Source of the DNA: Dehalococcoidia bacterium | GTDB lineage: Bacteria; Chloroflexota; Dehalococcoidia; DSTF01; JALHUB01 | Length of the DNA stretch: 40,062 nucleotides | Assembly (NCBI GenBank): GCA_022865685.1 | Contig: JALHUB010000122.1 | Location: 1 to 40,062 of the forward strand | Direction of reading: 5' to 3' | Part shown: piece after piece, positions 30,726 to 38,211 of the stretch | How positions within the stretch are numbered: the stretch's first letter is position 1 | Layout: every line of letters begins with the position of its first letter | Made by a program: the position numbers and the translations under genes | Notes under the pieces: model-generated | Told to the model about the DNA's origin: nothing | Seen by the model: only the letters and a program-made list of their open reading frames with translations | The model's database searches: none

Positions 30726-31853
30726 TCAGCCCTTCCTCAGCGCCTCTTCGTAGACTTCGATGGTCTCGCGGGCCGCCCTCTCCCAGCTAAACGTCGCTGC
30801 GCGCTCCAGGCCGCTCTCTCGTAGATTCGACCTCAGGTCGTAGTCTTTGAGGATGCGCTCCATGGCGTCGCAGAGGGCGTTGGCGTCTCGCGGGTCGACC
30901 AGGAGGGCTGCGTCGCCGGCCACCTCGGGAATCGACGAGACGTTCGAGGCGACGACGGGCACGCCGCAGGCCATCGCCTCGAGAACCGGCAGCCCGAAGC
31001 CCTCGTACAGCGACGGGAAGACGAAGAGGTCGGCGGCGTTGTACAGCGCGGGCATCTCCTCAGGCAGGACGTAGCCGGTGAAGATGACATCGCCCTTGAG
31101 CCCCAGCTCTTCCGCCAGCCGGAAGTCGGCGCCGTAGTTCCAGGCCCGCTGCCCGGCCACGACGAGCTTGTGCTCGACGCCGCGCCGTCGCAGCTCCGCG
31201 AAGGCCTTCAGCAGCGTCGTGCGGTTCTTGCCCGGCTCCAGGCTGCCGACGCTGAGGATGAACCGGTCCGGCAGCAGGTGATTGTAGCGCAGCCGGTCCA
31301 ACACGGCCGGGTCGTCGATAACGCGGAACGCGGGCGCTGCCGCCTCGGCGATGGGCCGCACCTTTTCGGGCGGCGCCTGGAGGATTCTCACGATATCGTC
31401 GCGGACGGCCTGCGAGGGGCAGATCAGCATTGGGGCGGCCTTCGCGGCGGCCCAACTGATGGAGCGGAAATAGAGGAGGCGGCTGCGCGGGTAGCGCTCC
31501 GGCAGGATGAAGAAGGTCAGGTCGTGGAAGGTGACGACGCGGCGGCAGCCGGTCGTGAGAAGCGGCGTTGTGTGGTGCGGCGAGTGCAGCACGTCGATTG
31601 CCCGCGCCCGGAGCTGCGCCGGCAGGACGAGCTGCTCCCAAACCAGGCGCGCTGCTCGAAATCTGGCGTCAACGCGTACGACCCGAAACGATGGCCGCTC
31701 CCGTGCCAGGCCGTCGAAGGCATCGGTCTTCGCGAACACGACGTACTCGTTGTCGACGTCGATGCGGGCGAGGGCGCGGATGAGGTTGTCGGTGTAGACG
31801 CCGGCGCCGGCCATCAGGCGCGGTATCGACGTAGCGTCGAAGGCGATGCGCAT
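30726..31853 (-). CDS. Glycosyltransferase family 4
   Basis: A 375-residue GT-B fold enzyme. The acceptor-side N-terminal domain starts MRIAFDATSIPRLMAGAGVYTDNL. The C-terminal donor domain shows LSVGSLEPGKNRTTLLKAF, VIFTGYVLPEEMPALYNAADLFVFPSLYEGFGLPVLEAMACGVPVVASN (EX7E motif: E in YEGFGLPVLE) and ALLVDPRD. Typical of retaining transferases such as mannosyltransferases. The ATG at 31853 overlaps the upstream GT2 stop by one base (TGATG), with GGGAG 5 nt before it. Confidence 0.94.
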   Translation of the reverse strand: MRIAFDATSIPRLMAGAGVYTDNLIRALARIDVDNEYVVFAKTDAFDGLARERPSFRVVRVDARFRAARLVWEQLVLPAQLRARAIDVLHSPHHTTPLLTTGCRRVVTFHDLTFFILPERYPRSRLLYFRSISWAAAKAAPMLICPSQAVRDDIVRILQAPPEKVRPIAEAAAPAFRVIDDPAVLDRLRYNHLLPDRFILSVGSLEPGKNRTTLLKAFAELRRRGVEHKLVVAGQRAWNYGADFRLAEELGLKGDVIFTGYVLPEEMPALYNAADLFVFPSLYEGFGLPVLEAMACGVPVVASNVSSIPEVAGDAALLVDPRDANALCDAMERILKDYDLRSNLRESGLERAATFSWERAARETIEVYEEALRKG

Positions 31854-32812
31854 CACGTCTCCCGGAGCTGTTCCACTTCCAGCGTCCGGCCCATGCGGCC
31901 GCGGTAGTAGTCTAGCACGCCGCGTAGGAGCGCCTTCACCATCGGCCGGTCGCGCTTGATGGCGTGGCGGCCCAGGTAGACGAGCCGCGTCGCCAGGAAG
32001 TATGCCGTGAACACCGCGAACCAGAAACGCGACCGCGAGTTCTTGTGCACCAGGTACAGCCGGTTGCGTGTGGCGTAGTAGTGCTTGAACGGTGTCATCC
32101 AGCCGCCACCGCTCGACGCGCTCTCCATGTGGTAGACCACCGCCTCCGGGTCGTAGCGGAGGCGAAAGCCGGTCGCGAGGGCGCGCCGCAGCCAGTCGGT
32201 CTCCTCGTAGTACATGAAGAAGCGCTCGTCGAGCAGGCCGGCCTCGCGGAAGGCGGTCGCCGGCACAAGGGCGCAGCAGAAGCTGGCGGTCTGGAGGTCG
32301 CGCGGACGGCTCGTCGCGGGGCCGTCGGGCTTGCCGTGGAAGGTCTTGCTGAACAGGCCGAAGCGCCAGTCGAAGTCACCGGCGTGCGTGCTTATGAGCC
32401 GGTGGTCGTCGTAGTAGAGGATTTTCGGGACGGCGATGGTGCGCTCGTCGGCGAAAGCGACCAGCTTCGAGAGGAAGGTCTCCGTCAGTACGGTGTCGTT
32501 GTTGAGGATGAGAATCCGGTCGAAGCCCTCGTCGAGGCAGTAGCGGATGCCGATGTTATTGCCGCCGGCGGTGCCCAGGTTCTCCGGCGCGCGCAGGAGG
32601 ACGGTGTCAGGCAGAAGGCGTTGCAGCTCGGCGTCGGAGCCGTCCGTCGAAGCGTTGTCGACGATAACGATACGCCGGTTGGCGTAGTCGACGCGCGCCA
32701 GCGACTCGGCGAAGCGGCCGATGAAGGCGGCGCCGTTGTAGTTGACGACGACGATGCCCACAGAGGGGCGCTGCGATCCAGGTTCGTCTTGCATTGGAGA
32801 ATGTGCGCCCAT
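31853..32812 (-). CDS. Glycosyltransferase family 2, rhamnosyltransferase-like
   Basis: A 319-residue GT2 enzyme: VGIVVVNYNGAAFIGRFAESL, RIVIVDNASTDGSDAEL, ILILNNDTVL and CCALVPATAFREAGLLDERFFMYYEETDWLRR. The C-terminal 80 residues have an interfacial helix (FWFAVFTAYFLATRLVYL). I chose ATG at 32812, preceded by AGGA; the frame runs 51 codons further into the palindromic intergenic region with no support. It is followed without a gap by the GT4 gene. Probable role: adds a deoxyhexose to a lipid-linked glycan. Confidence 0.92.
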   Translation of the reverse strand: MGAHSPMQDEPGSQRPSVGIVVVNYNGAAFIGRFAESLARVDYANRRIVIVDNASTDGSDAELQRLLPDTVLLRAPENLGTAGGNNIGIRYCLDEGFDRILILNNDTVLTETFLSKLVAFADERTIAVPKILYYDDHRLISTHAGDFDWRFGLFSKTFHGKPDGPATSRPRDLQTASFCCALVPATAFREAGLLDERFFMYYEETDWLRRALATGFRLRYDPEAVVYHMESASSGGGWMTPFKHYYATRNRLYLVHKNSRSRFWFAVFTAYFLATRLVYLGRHAIKRDRPMVKALLRGVLDYYRGRMGRTLEVEQLRET

Positions 32813-32891
32813 CTTATCATCCTGAGACAGGAGAGAGGGAAGTCGCGAGCATGTGAGGTGCGTCGCTTGTTGTGGCAGCGGCGTTGTTTCG

Positions 32892-32919
32892 CGGGCCGTT
32901 CGGGATCCCGAACGGCCCG
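32892..32919. repeat. Perfect 28-bp palindrome in the rfb operon
   Basis: A fully self-complementary 28-mer (half-site CGGGCCGTTCGGGA, centre at 32905/32906) lies between rfbD and the GT2 gene. It is immediately followed by the hairpin TCCGCC-TCA-GGCGGA (32920-32934). There is no T-tract. It could pause transcription or protect the upstream rfb mRNA. Confidence 0.6.
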
Positions 32920-32943
32920 TCCGCCTCAGGCGGAGCCCCGTGA

Positions 32944-32990
32944 GCGCGATAAACGCACATCGCATCGTCGTCGCGGAGAGTCGATGGAAG
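32944..32990. repeat. Dispersed intergenic repeat, copy C
   Basis: This segment matches the reverse complement of 21141-21183 at about 34 of 44 positions, and its CGTCGCG...TCGATGGA core matches 9044-9076 in inverted orientation. It ends 15 bp before the rfbD stop codon. Confidence 0.55.
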
Positions 32991-33004
32991 CGCGCGAGCG
33001 CCGT

Positions 33005-33841
33005 CTAGGTCGGCGGCGCGAGGTGCTCCGCGAGCGCGGCCTGCCAGGGTCGGAGCGCGATGCCGAGCCGCGCGCCCGCCTCGTTGCGCAGCGCCGTGTA
33101 CGGAGGCTTCGGCGGATAGGCGTTGTACTCCGCCAGCGTCGTCGGCTTGAGGGCGACGTCGGAGCGACCGGCGAGCCGCAGGATCTCGCGCGCCCACTCG
33201 AAGCGAGAGCACTCGCCGCTGTTCGTGAAGTGATAGACGCCGTAGACCCCGATTTCGACCAGTCGCGCGATCGCGTCCGCCAGGTCGCGAGCGAGCGTCG
33301 GCGTCGCGACCTCGTCCGTCACCACCGTCAGCTCCGCCTGCCGCGCCGCCGCCGCCAGGATCTTCGACGGAAAGTCGCGCTCGCCGCCGCCGTACAGCCA
33401 GGCCGTTCGCACGACGTACAGCCGCTCGACCAGCGCTTGCGCCTCCTCTTCGCCTTTGAGCTTCGAGCGTCCGTAGGCGTTTACCGGTTTTGGAGCGTCC
33501 GACTCGACATAAGGCTCGCCTCTCAGGCCGTCGAAGACTTCGTTCGTGCTCACGTAGAGGAGCGCCGCGCCGGCGTCTCGACAGGCGAGGGCGACGTTCC
33601 GCGTGCCGAGCCCGTTCACGCGATTCGCCAGATGCGGGTCGTCTTCGCACAGACGGGTGTCCGTGAGCGCCGCCGCGTGGATGACGATGTCCGGCTTCGC
33701 TGCTTCGATCCTTCGACGCGTCGTGTCGGCGTCCGAGATATCGAGCTCCGGCAGGTCGCCGCCGTCGACGGTGTGGGCGGAGAGCGAGCACATCAGCTCG
33801 CGCCCCAACTGGCCGCGATTGCCGGTGATGAAGATGCGCAT
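33005..33841 (-). CDS. rfbD: dTDP-4-dehydrorhamnose reductase
   Basis: A 278-residue SDR-family reductase for the last step of dTDP-L-rhamnose synthesis. It has the NAD(P)-binding start MRIFITGNRGQLGRELM, LPELDISDADTTRR, VSTNEVFDG and the catalytic YGRSKLKGEE (Tyr-x3-Lys). The catalytic Thr/Ser-Tyr-Lys set is intact. It follows rfbB by 12 bp. The epimerase gene rfbC, which normally supplies its substrate, is not in this window. Confidence 0.9.
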   Translation of the reverse strand: MRIFITGNRGQLGRELMCSLSAHTVDGGDLPELDISDADTTRRRIEAAKPDIVIHAAALTDTRLCEDDPHLANRVNGLGTRNVALACRDAGAALLYVSTNEVFDGLRGEPYVESDAPKPVNAYGRSKLKGEEEAQALVERLYVVRTAWLYGGGERDFPSKILAAAARQAELTVVTDEVATPTLARDLADAIARLVEIGVYGVYHFTNSGECSRFEWAREILRLAGRSDVALKPTTLAEYNAYPPKPPYTALRNEAGARLGIALRPWQAALAEHLAPPT

Positions 33842-33853
33842 TTCGAGTCGAGG

Positions 33854-34909
33854 CTAGGCGTTAGCGGGAGGAGCGCTGCGGGCCGAGGCGAGCCGAGCGC
33901 CGTACTGCTTCTCGTAGTAGGCGCGGAAGGCGCCCGACTTGATCTTCTCCCACCACTGCCGGTTGTCGACGTACCAGGCGACCGTCTTCTCGAGCGACGC
34001 CGCGAAGTCGTGGCGCGGCGACCAGCCGAGGGCGCGGATCTTCTCGAAGTCGAGCGCGTAGCGGCGGTCATGCCCCGGCCGGTCTTCGACGAAGCGGATC
34101 AGGCTGCGCGGCTTGCCAAGCAGGTCGAGTATCCCTTCGACGACGTCCATGTTAGGCCGCTCGTTGCCGGCGCCGACGTTGTACACCTCGCCGCGCGCGC
34201 CTCCGTGCAGGAGGAGGTCGAGCGCTTCGCAGTTGTCCTTCACGAAGAGCCAGTCGCGAACCTGGCGGCCGTCGCCGTAGACCGGCAGCGGCTGGTCGTC
34301 CAGGGCGTTGCTGATGAACAGCGGCGCCATCTTCTCGGGGTACTGGTTCGGCCCGATGTTGTTGCAGGGTCGGGCGATGACGACGGGCAGCCGGTGAATC
34401 TCGATGAAGGCGATGCACTGCATGTCGCCGCCGGCCTTGCTCGCGGAGTAGGGGCTGCGCGGGTGTAGCGGGTCGTCCTCTTTGGAGCGACGCGGCGCCG
34501 GCACCTCGCCGTAGACCTCGTCCGTCGAGATGTGGAGCACTCGCTCGATGCGCCCGCTAGCCTCGGCGACGGCGGAGAGCAGGCAGTAAGTGCCGTAGAC
34601 GTCGGTCTGGATGAACGGCGCCGGCTCCAGGAGCGAGCGGTCGACGTGGCTCTCGGCGGCGAAGTTGACGACGGCGTCGACCTCGCCGATAAGCTGCCCC
34701 ACGAGCTCAGGGTCGCAGATGTCGCCCTTCACGAAGCGGTAGCGCTTCGCCAGTGGCCCGCCCTCGATGTCCAGCAGGTTGTCGGGGTTGCCGGCGTAAG
34801 TCAGCTTGTCGAGGTTGACGACCTCGTAGCCATCGTGCTGCGTCAGGATATGTCGAATGAAATGGCTGCCGATGAAGCCCGCTCCGCCCGTGACGAGGAC
34901 CTTCCGCAT
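33854..34909 (-). CDS. rfbB: dTDP-glucose 4,6-dehydratase
   Basis: A 351-residue extended SDR enzyme that converts dTDP-glucose to dTDP-4-keto-6-deoxyglucose. It shows VTGGAGFIGSHFIRHIL (about residues 6-22), NFAAESHVDRSL, HISTDEVYGEVP (catalytic Thr-Asp-Glu) and YSASKAGGDMQC (Tyr-x3-Lys). ARPCNNIGPNQYPEKMAPLF follows. The ATG has GGCGGAG just upstream. It sits 12 bp from rfbA and rfbD in the same operon. Confidence 0.96.
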   Translation of the reverse strand: MRKVLVTGGAGFIGSHFIRHILTQHDGYEVVNLDKLTYAGNPDNLLDIEGGPLAKRYRFVKGDICDPELVGQLIGEVDAVVNFAAESHVDRSLLEPAPFIQTDVYGTYCLLSAVAEASGRIERVLHISTDEVYGEVPAPRRSKEDDPLHPRSPYSASKAGGDMQCIAFIEIHRLPVVIARPCNNIGPNQYPEKMAPLFISNALDDQPLPVYGDGRQVRDWLFVKDNCEALDLLLHGGARGEVYNVGAGNERPNMDVVEGILDLLGKPRSLIRFVEDRPGHDRRYALDFEKIRALGWSPRHDFAASLEKTVAWYVDNRQWWEKIKSGAFRAYYEKQYGARLASARSAPPANA

Positions 34910-34920
34910 GCTCCGCCTCG

Positions 34921-36012
34921 CTAAGGGATTCGCACCCGGCTGAAGTCGCCGAGCACGAGGGTGCAGCTCCGCGGCTTGCCGTCGGCGCCTCGCAGGTCGA
35001 CGTTGCGGCCGATGAGGCTGTCCTGGATGCGCGTCCCGATGCCGCTAATCACCGTGTTCTCCATGACCACGCTCTGCTCTATCTCCGCATCTTGCACCAG
35101 GCAGTCGTAGTAGATCGACGTGAACGGCCCGACGTATGAGTTGACGATCCGCGTCCTCTCGCCGATTATCGACGGCCCGCGGATGACGCTGTTCACCACC
35201 TCGCAGCCCTCCTGCAATACGACGCGCCCTTCGACGCGCGACGCCTCGTCGACCTTCCCGGCGCTCGCAGGCTCCAGGCCCTCGAGGATCGCGCGGTTGG
35301 CATCGAGGATGTCGTCCATCTTGCCGGTGTCGATCCAGCAGCCGCCGGCGACCTCGCAGCGCACGTCGTGCCCGTGGTCGACGAGGTACTGGATCGTGTC
35401 CGTTATCTCCAGCTCGCCCCGCGCCGACGGCTTGATGCCGTTCACCGCCTCGAAGACGGTGCGGTCGAACATGTAGATGCCGATCACTGCCAGGTTCGAC
35501 GGCGGCTCCTTCGGCTTCTCGACGACGCGCAGCAGCCGGCCGTCGCGCAGCTCCGCCACGCCGAAGTCCTGCGGGTTCTTGACCGGGTAGAGCAGTATCT
35601 GGCCCGCGGGCTGCGGGTTCTGGCGGCAGAACTGGTCGACGAACGGGCGAATGCCCTCGCGCAGGAAGTTGTCGCCGAGAAAGAGCACGAACGGGTCCTC
35701 GTCGAGGAACCCCTGCGCGATCTTGACGGCGTGGGCGATGCCGCGCGGCGCGTCCTGCTCGATGTAAGTGACGCTGACGCCGAATCGACTGCCGTCGCCG
35801 ACGGCGGCCATCACCTGCTCCTTCGTGTCGCCGACGACGATGCCGATGTCGCGCACGCCGCACTCGACGAGGTTCTCGATGGCGTAGAAGAGGATCGGTT
35901 TGTTGGCGATGGGGACGAGTTGCTTGGCGCCCGTGTAGGTGAAGGGACGCAGCCGGCTGCCCTGGCCGCCGCTGAGGATCAGCCCCTTTAGGTTGAACGG
36001 CAGGTCCGCCAT
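34921..36012 (-). CDS. rfbA: Glucose-1-phosphate thymidylyltransferase, long form
   Basis: A 363-residue nucleotidyltransferase making dTDP-glucose from glucose-1-phosphate and dTTP. The signature GLILSGGQGSRLRPFT, then VPIANKPILFYAIENLV and FLGDNFL lie in the first 120 residues; GELEITDTIQYLVD and CWIDTGKMDDIL follow. Unlike the 290-residue RmlA, a left-handed beta-helix tail (about 250-355, hexapeptide-like IRGPSIIGERTRIVNSYVG) is present, as in the long archaeal and actinobacterial type. I chose ATG 36012 (MADLPFNLKG) because the upstream TTG falls within the promoter. Confidence 0.94.
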   Translation of the reverse strand: MADLPFNLKGLILSGGQGSRLRPFTYTGAKQLVPIANKPILFYAIENLVECGVRDIGIVVGDTKEQVMAAVGDGSRFGVSVTYIEQDAPRGIAHAVKIAQGFLDEDPFVLFLGDNFLREGIRPFVDQFCRQNPQPAGQILLYPVKNPQDFGVAELRDGRLLRVVEKPKEPPSNLAVIGIYMFDRTVFEAVNGIKPSARGELEITDTIQYLVDHGHDVRCEVAGGCWIDTGKMDDILDANRAILEGLEPASAGKVDEASRVEGRVVLQEGCEVVNSVIRGPSIIGERTRIVNSYVGPFTSIYYDCLVQDAEIEQSVVMENTVISGIGTRIQDSLIGRNVDLRGADGKPRSCTLVLGDFSRVRIP

Positions 36013-36057
36013 CTGCGACGCGACTCCTGTCTGTGAAGGGAGGACTGAGTTGCGCTT

Positions 36058-36086
36058 ATTGTAGTCCGACTCCAATCGGTCGGCAA
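36058..36086 (-). promoter_or_regulatory. Sigma70-type promoter of the rfb operon
   Basis: On the minus strand TTGCCG (36081-36086) and TACAAT (36058-36063) are 17 bp apart. The leader to the rfbA ATG is about 39 nt. The region 36087-36304 beyond it shows no gene. Confidence 0.7.
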
Positions 36087-36304
36087 CTTCGGCGGAACCC
36101 TACGTCGAGCGCTGGTTCCCCCGAAAGCGGAGCGGCAAGCGGTGCCACGACATTCGCCGCGCAGACCGTTTCCCACGATCTCATTCGATGAGTAAGAGAT
36201 ACCACTATCGCCTGACGATGTCGGTGGCACGATGAAGCGGGCAGTCGCTCCGAGACACGCAGGATCACGGCTGGACCGTCGGGCCGCTCGGTCATTCCTG
36301 CCTC

Positions 36305-36682
36305 CTACGATTCTTCTCGCAAGCGAACCCTTGCCGGGGGCCCAACGTCGACGTCAACGATGCCGGCGTGAGCTAGGAGGCTTGTCACGTAATTGGCGAT
36401 ATCCCTCTTGATCCAGGATTTCAGGTACTCGTCCAGCGTTCCTGGGTCGCCTTCGACGCGTCTTGAACCGCCTATCGTGACCCACCCCTTGTTGCGCAGG
36501 AAGCCAGGGATGCCCTCGAGACAGGCCCACGACAAACGAGTGTAGGCCCGCTTTGTGCCTAGGAGCAGGATCACTCCGGCGTTATCGAGATCTCTGACCA
36601 CAAACGGTGCGCGTTTGGCGAATGTCCGGAGAGTTACCGCCGATTTGATGTGGGTCCGCACCCGTTGTTCTACAGTGCCCAT
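36305..36682 (-). CDS. Hypothetical protein, accessory
   Basis: A 125-residue basic protein starting MGTVEQRVRTHIKSAVTLRT, with an aromatic-rich middle (RAYTRLSWACLEGIPGFLRNKGWVTIGGSRR) and a charged C-terminus. AGGAGGG lies 5 nt before the ATG at 36682, so translation is likely; the frame extends 40 codons upstream without support. I do not recognise the family. It is in a lower-GC block with the lipoprotein and GIY-YIG genes on the same strand. Confidence 0.6.
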   Translation of the reverse strand: MGTVEQRVRTHIKSAVTLRTFAKRAPFVVRDLDNAGVILLLGTKRAYTRLSWACLEGIPGFLRNKGWVTIGGSRRVEGDPGTLDEYLKSWIKRDIANYVTSLLAHAGIVDVDVGPPARVRLREES

Positions 36683-36728
36683 TTGGCACCCTCCTAGTGT
36701 CCTCAAGCGCTTGCTCTTGGGTGTTGAA

Positions 36729-37163
36729 TCAGGGGTTCCCAAGCGCCAACGCCAGCGTCCAGTTATTGGATTCCATGTCGCCCTTCGAGTACGACATAGC
36801 ACCCCGATGACTTACCTCGATCGAATAGAAGTCCGAGTCAGGGACGCCTTCGATGTCAAAGCTCAATGAGCAGGCCGGGCCAACGTAAAACTTTCCAATT
36901 CCGCTATTAAGGCGGCCGGTTGCAATAGTGTTTCCCTCGCCGTTCTTGACTACGACTTGTGTGCCGGCCTCCATGTCGGAGTACCCACCGGCGCCGGAGC
37001 AAGGTTTGCCTAATTCTAAGTATGAATCTCTAGCTGGAACGGTCATCGTGCCGTGTACGGTGTGTGCCTGTGGCGTCGGCGTTGGCTTCGGCGTGGAACT
37101 TCCTATGCAGGCCAGCAGACCCACCGCCCCGGCTCCCAGCCCAACTAGTAGGACTCGTCTCAC
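36729..37163 (-). CDS. Predicted small lipoprotein
   Basis: A 144-residue protein with a lipoprotein signal: MRRVLLVGLGAGAVGLLAC, with lipobox LLAC at residues 16-19, so Cys19 would be lipidated. A Thr/Pro-rich linker (STPKPTPTPQ) follows, then a beta-rich domain of about 110 residues containing Cys55 and Cys98, which could form a disulfide outside the cell. The GTG start has GAGGAGG 7 nt upstream. A TATCAT hexamer lies 19 nt upstream of the GTG. Function is unknown. Confidence 0.75.
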   Translation of the reverse strand: MRRVLLVGLGAGAVGLLACIGSSTPKPTPTPQAHTVHGTMTVPARDSYLELGKPCSGAGGYSDMEAGTQVVVKNGEGNTIATGRLNSGIGKFYVGPACSLSFDIEGVPDSDFYSIEVSHRGAMSYSKGDMESNNWTLALALGNP

Positions 37164-37241
37164 CGTCTATCCTCCTCGCCTATGATAGTCGCTGCACTGC
37201 GGCTGACCCCGCCAGCCATCCCTGGGCAAACTTGCGTCTTC

Positions 37242-38018
37242 TTACGCGATGATCCTGTATGTCCCCGGCCCTACGCGCTCGAAGTACGCATAGACGGGGT
37301 CGTGGTGATCTGGCGCGTTAACACAGCAGCGGGAGACGACATGGGTGCGGATCGTGGATTCGCGGTATGGGCTTCTGCCCGCTTTCATGTGTTCGATGAT
37401 CTCCCAAGGAGAAAACTCGTTCCTGCCCTTCGCCGCGGTTACTGCCTTGGCGGCACTAAGCACTTCTTCGTGACACACCATCTGATGACCTCCTTGGCCC
37501 ACTGCCGATGGCAGGGAACGAGACGAAACCAAACGCGCGATGGGATTGCCTCTCGAGCCGGGGCGCTGCCTGTTCCACTCGGGAGACAGTGTTTGGACCA
37601 GAGATGCTTCCAGTTCGTGCTGCCGCTCCGTCTCGTGGAAAAGCAGTCCCACAGTCGTACCACGCCTGACGGTCTCGAGGACTAGGTTGGTGATTCGACA
37701 ATTCGTCTGTTGTCCTCCTGAGTAGCAGTTGCGGGGCGAGATCAAGCCGTATCCCTGGTTTAACCGCTTGCCCAGGCTATCGCAGCGGCCCACGTATTTC
37801 GGAACACTGTCCGCGAGGAATATGTACACGCCACCGCTGCCGTTCCACGTTGAAGGAATCGAGAAGCGGCAAAATGGCCCAGCACCATAGGCATGGAATG
37901 GGCGGCCTTCCCGGTTTGCATAGCGAGACTGGGGCATGAACTCTCTGAGCCGTCCGTGGGCGTCCGTTTGGGGGCTAATCTGGCCCAGGTATTCGAATCG
38001 GTGTCCCGCGAATTCCAT
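37242..38018 (-). CDS. GIY-YIG nuclease-domain protein with a C-terminal DUF7669-like domain
   Basis: A 258-residue protein. A GIY-YIG fold spans about residues 60-155: G63-V-Y65 (GIY), Y75-V-G77 (YIG), an Arg near 85 (LGKRLNQGYG) and the metal-binding Glu in HELEASLVQTLSPEWNRQ. The extended N-terminus (residues 1-60) is aromatic-rich. Residues 195-256 (EFSPWEIIEHMKAGRSPYRESTIRTHVVSRCC) look like the winged-helix-type domain found attached to GIY-YIG or restriction-like nucleases. A role in foreign-DNA restriction is possible but not shown; no methylase is adjacent. A promoter lies at 38062-38089. Confidence 0.82.
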   Translation of the reverse strand: MEFAGHRFEYLGQISPQTDAHGRLREFMPQSRYANREGRPFHAYGAGPFCRFSIPSTWNGSGGVYIFLADSVPKYVGRCDSLGKRLNQGYGLISPRNCYSGGQQTNCRITNLVLETVRRGTTVGLLFHETERQHELEASLVQTLSPEWNRQRPGSRGNPIARLVSSRSLPSAVGQGGHQMVCHEEVLSAAKAVTAAKGRNEFSPWEIIEHMKAGRSPYRESTIRTHVVSRCCVNAPDHHDPVYAYFERVGPGTYRIIA

Positions 38019-38061
38019 GGTCGTGCCCTATCCTCCTCAGCAGCGACCTATCAGTGCGGGG

Positions 38062-38089
38062 ATTATACCACTGCTCCCGGGCTTCTCAA
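38062..38089 (-). promoter_or_regulatory. Promoter of the GIY-YIG gene
   Basis: On the minus strand TTGAGA (38084-38089) and a perfect TATAAT (38062-38067) are 16 bp apart. The leader is about 37 nt and holds GGAGGATAGGG. Confidence 0.65.
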
Positions 38090-38174
38090 GAGATGTAGCA
38101 CGCGAGTTCCCGCCATCAGGATCGTGCGAAACGGGCTACCCGCTGCAGCGGCCCTGCCGGGGTGTCACTTCCCC

Positions 38175-38204
38175 CTGACAGACCGCGCGCGACGACGCTA
38201 CAAT
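38175..38204 (+). promoter_or_regulatory. Promoter giving a probable leaderless mRNA
   Basis: CTGACA (38175-38180) and TACAAT (38199-38204) are 18 bp apart. The ATG at 38212 lies only 7 nt beyond the -10 box, the place where transcription should start, and no Shine-Dalgarno motif is present. Confidence 0.6.
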
Positions 38205-38211
38205 CGACGGC

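Noticed and set aside
31964..34468. 834-codon open frame on the plus strand
   Set aside because: It is antisense to the GT2, rfbD and rfbB genes and crosses the palindromic gap. Composition is a shadow type.
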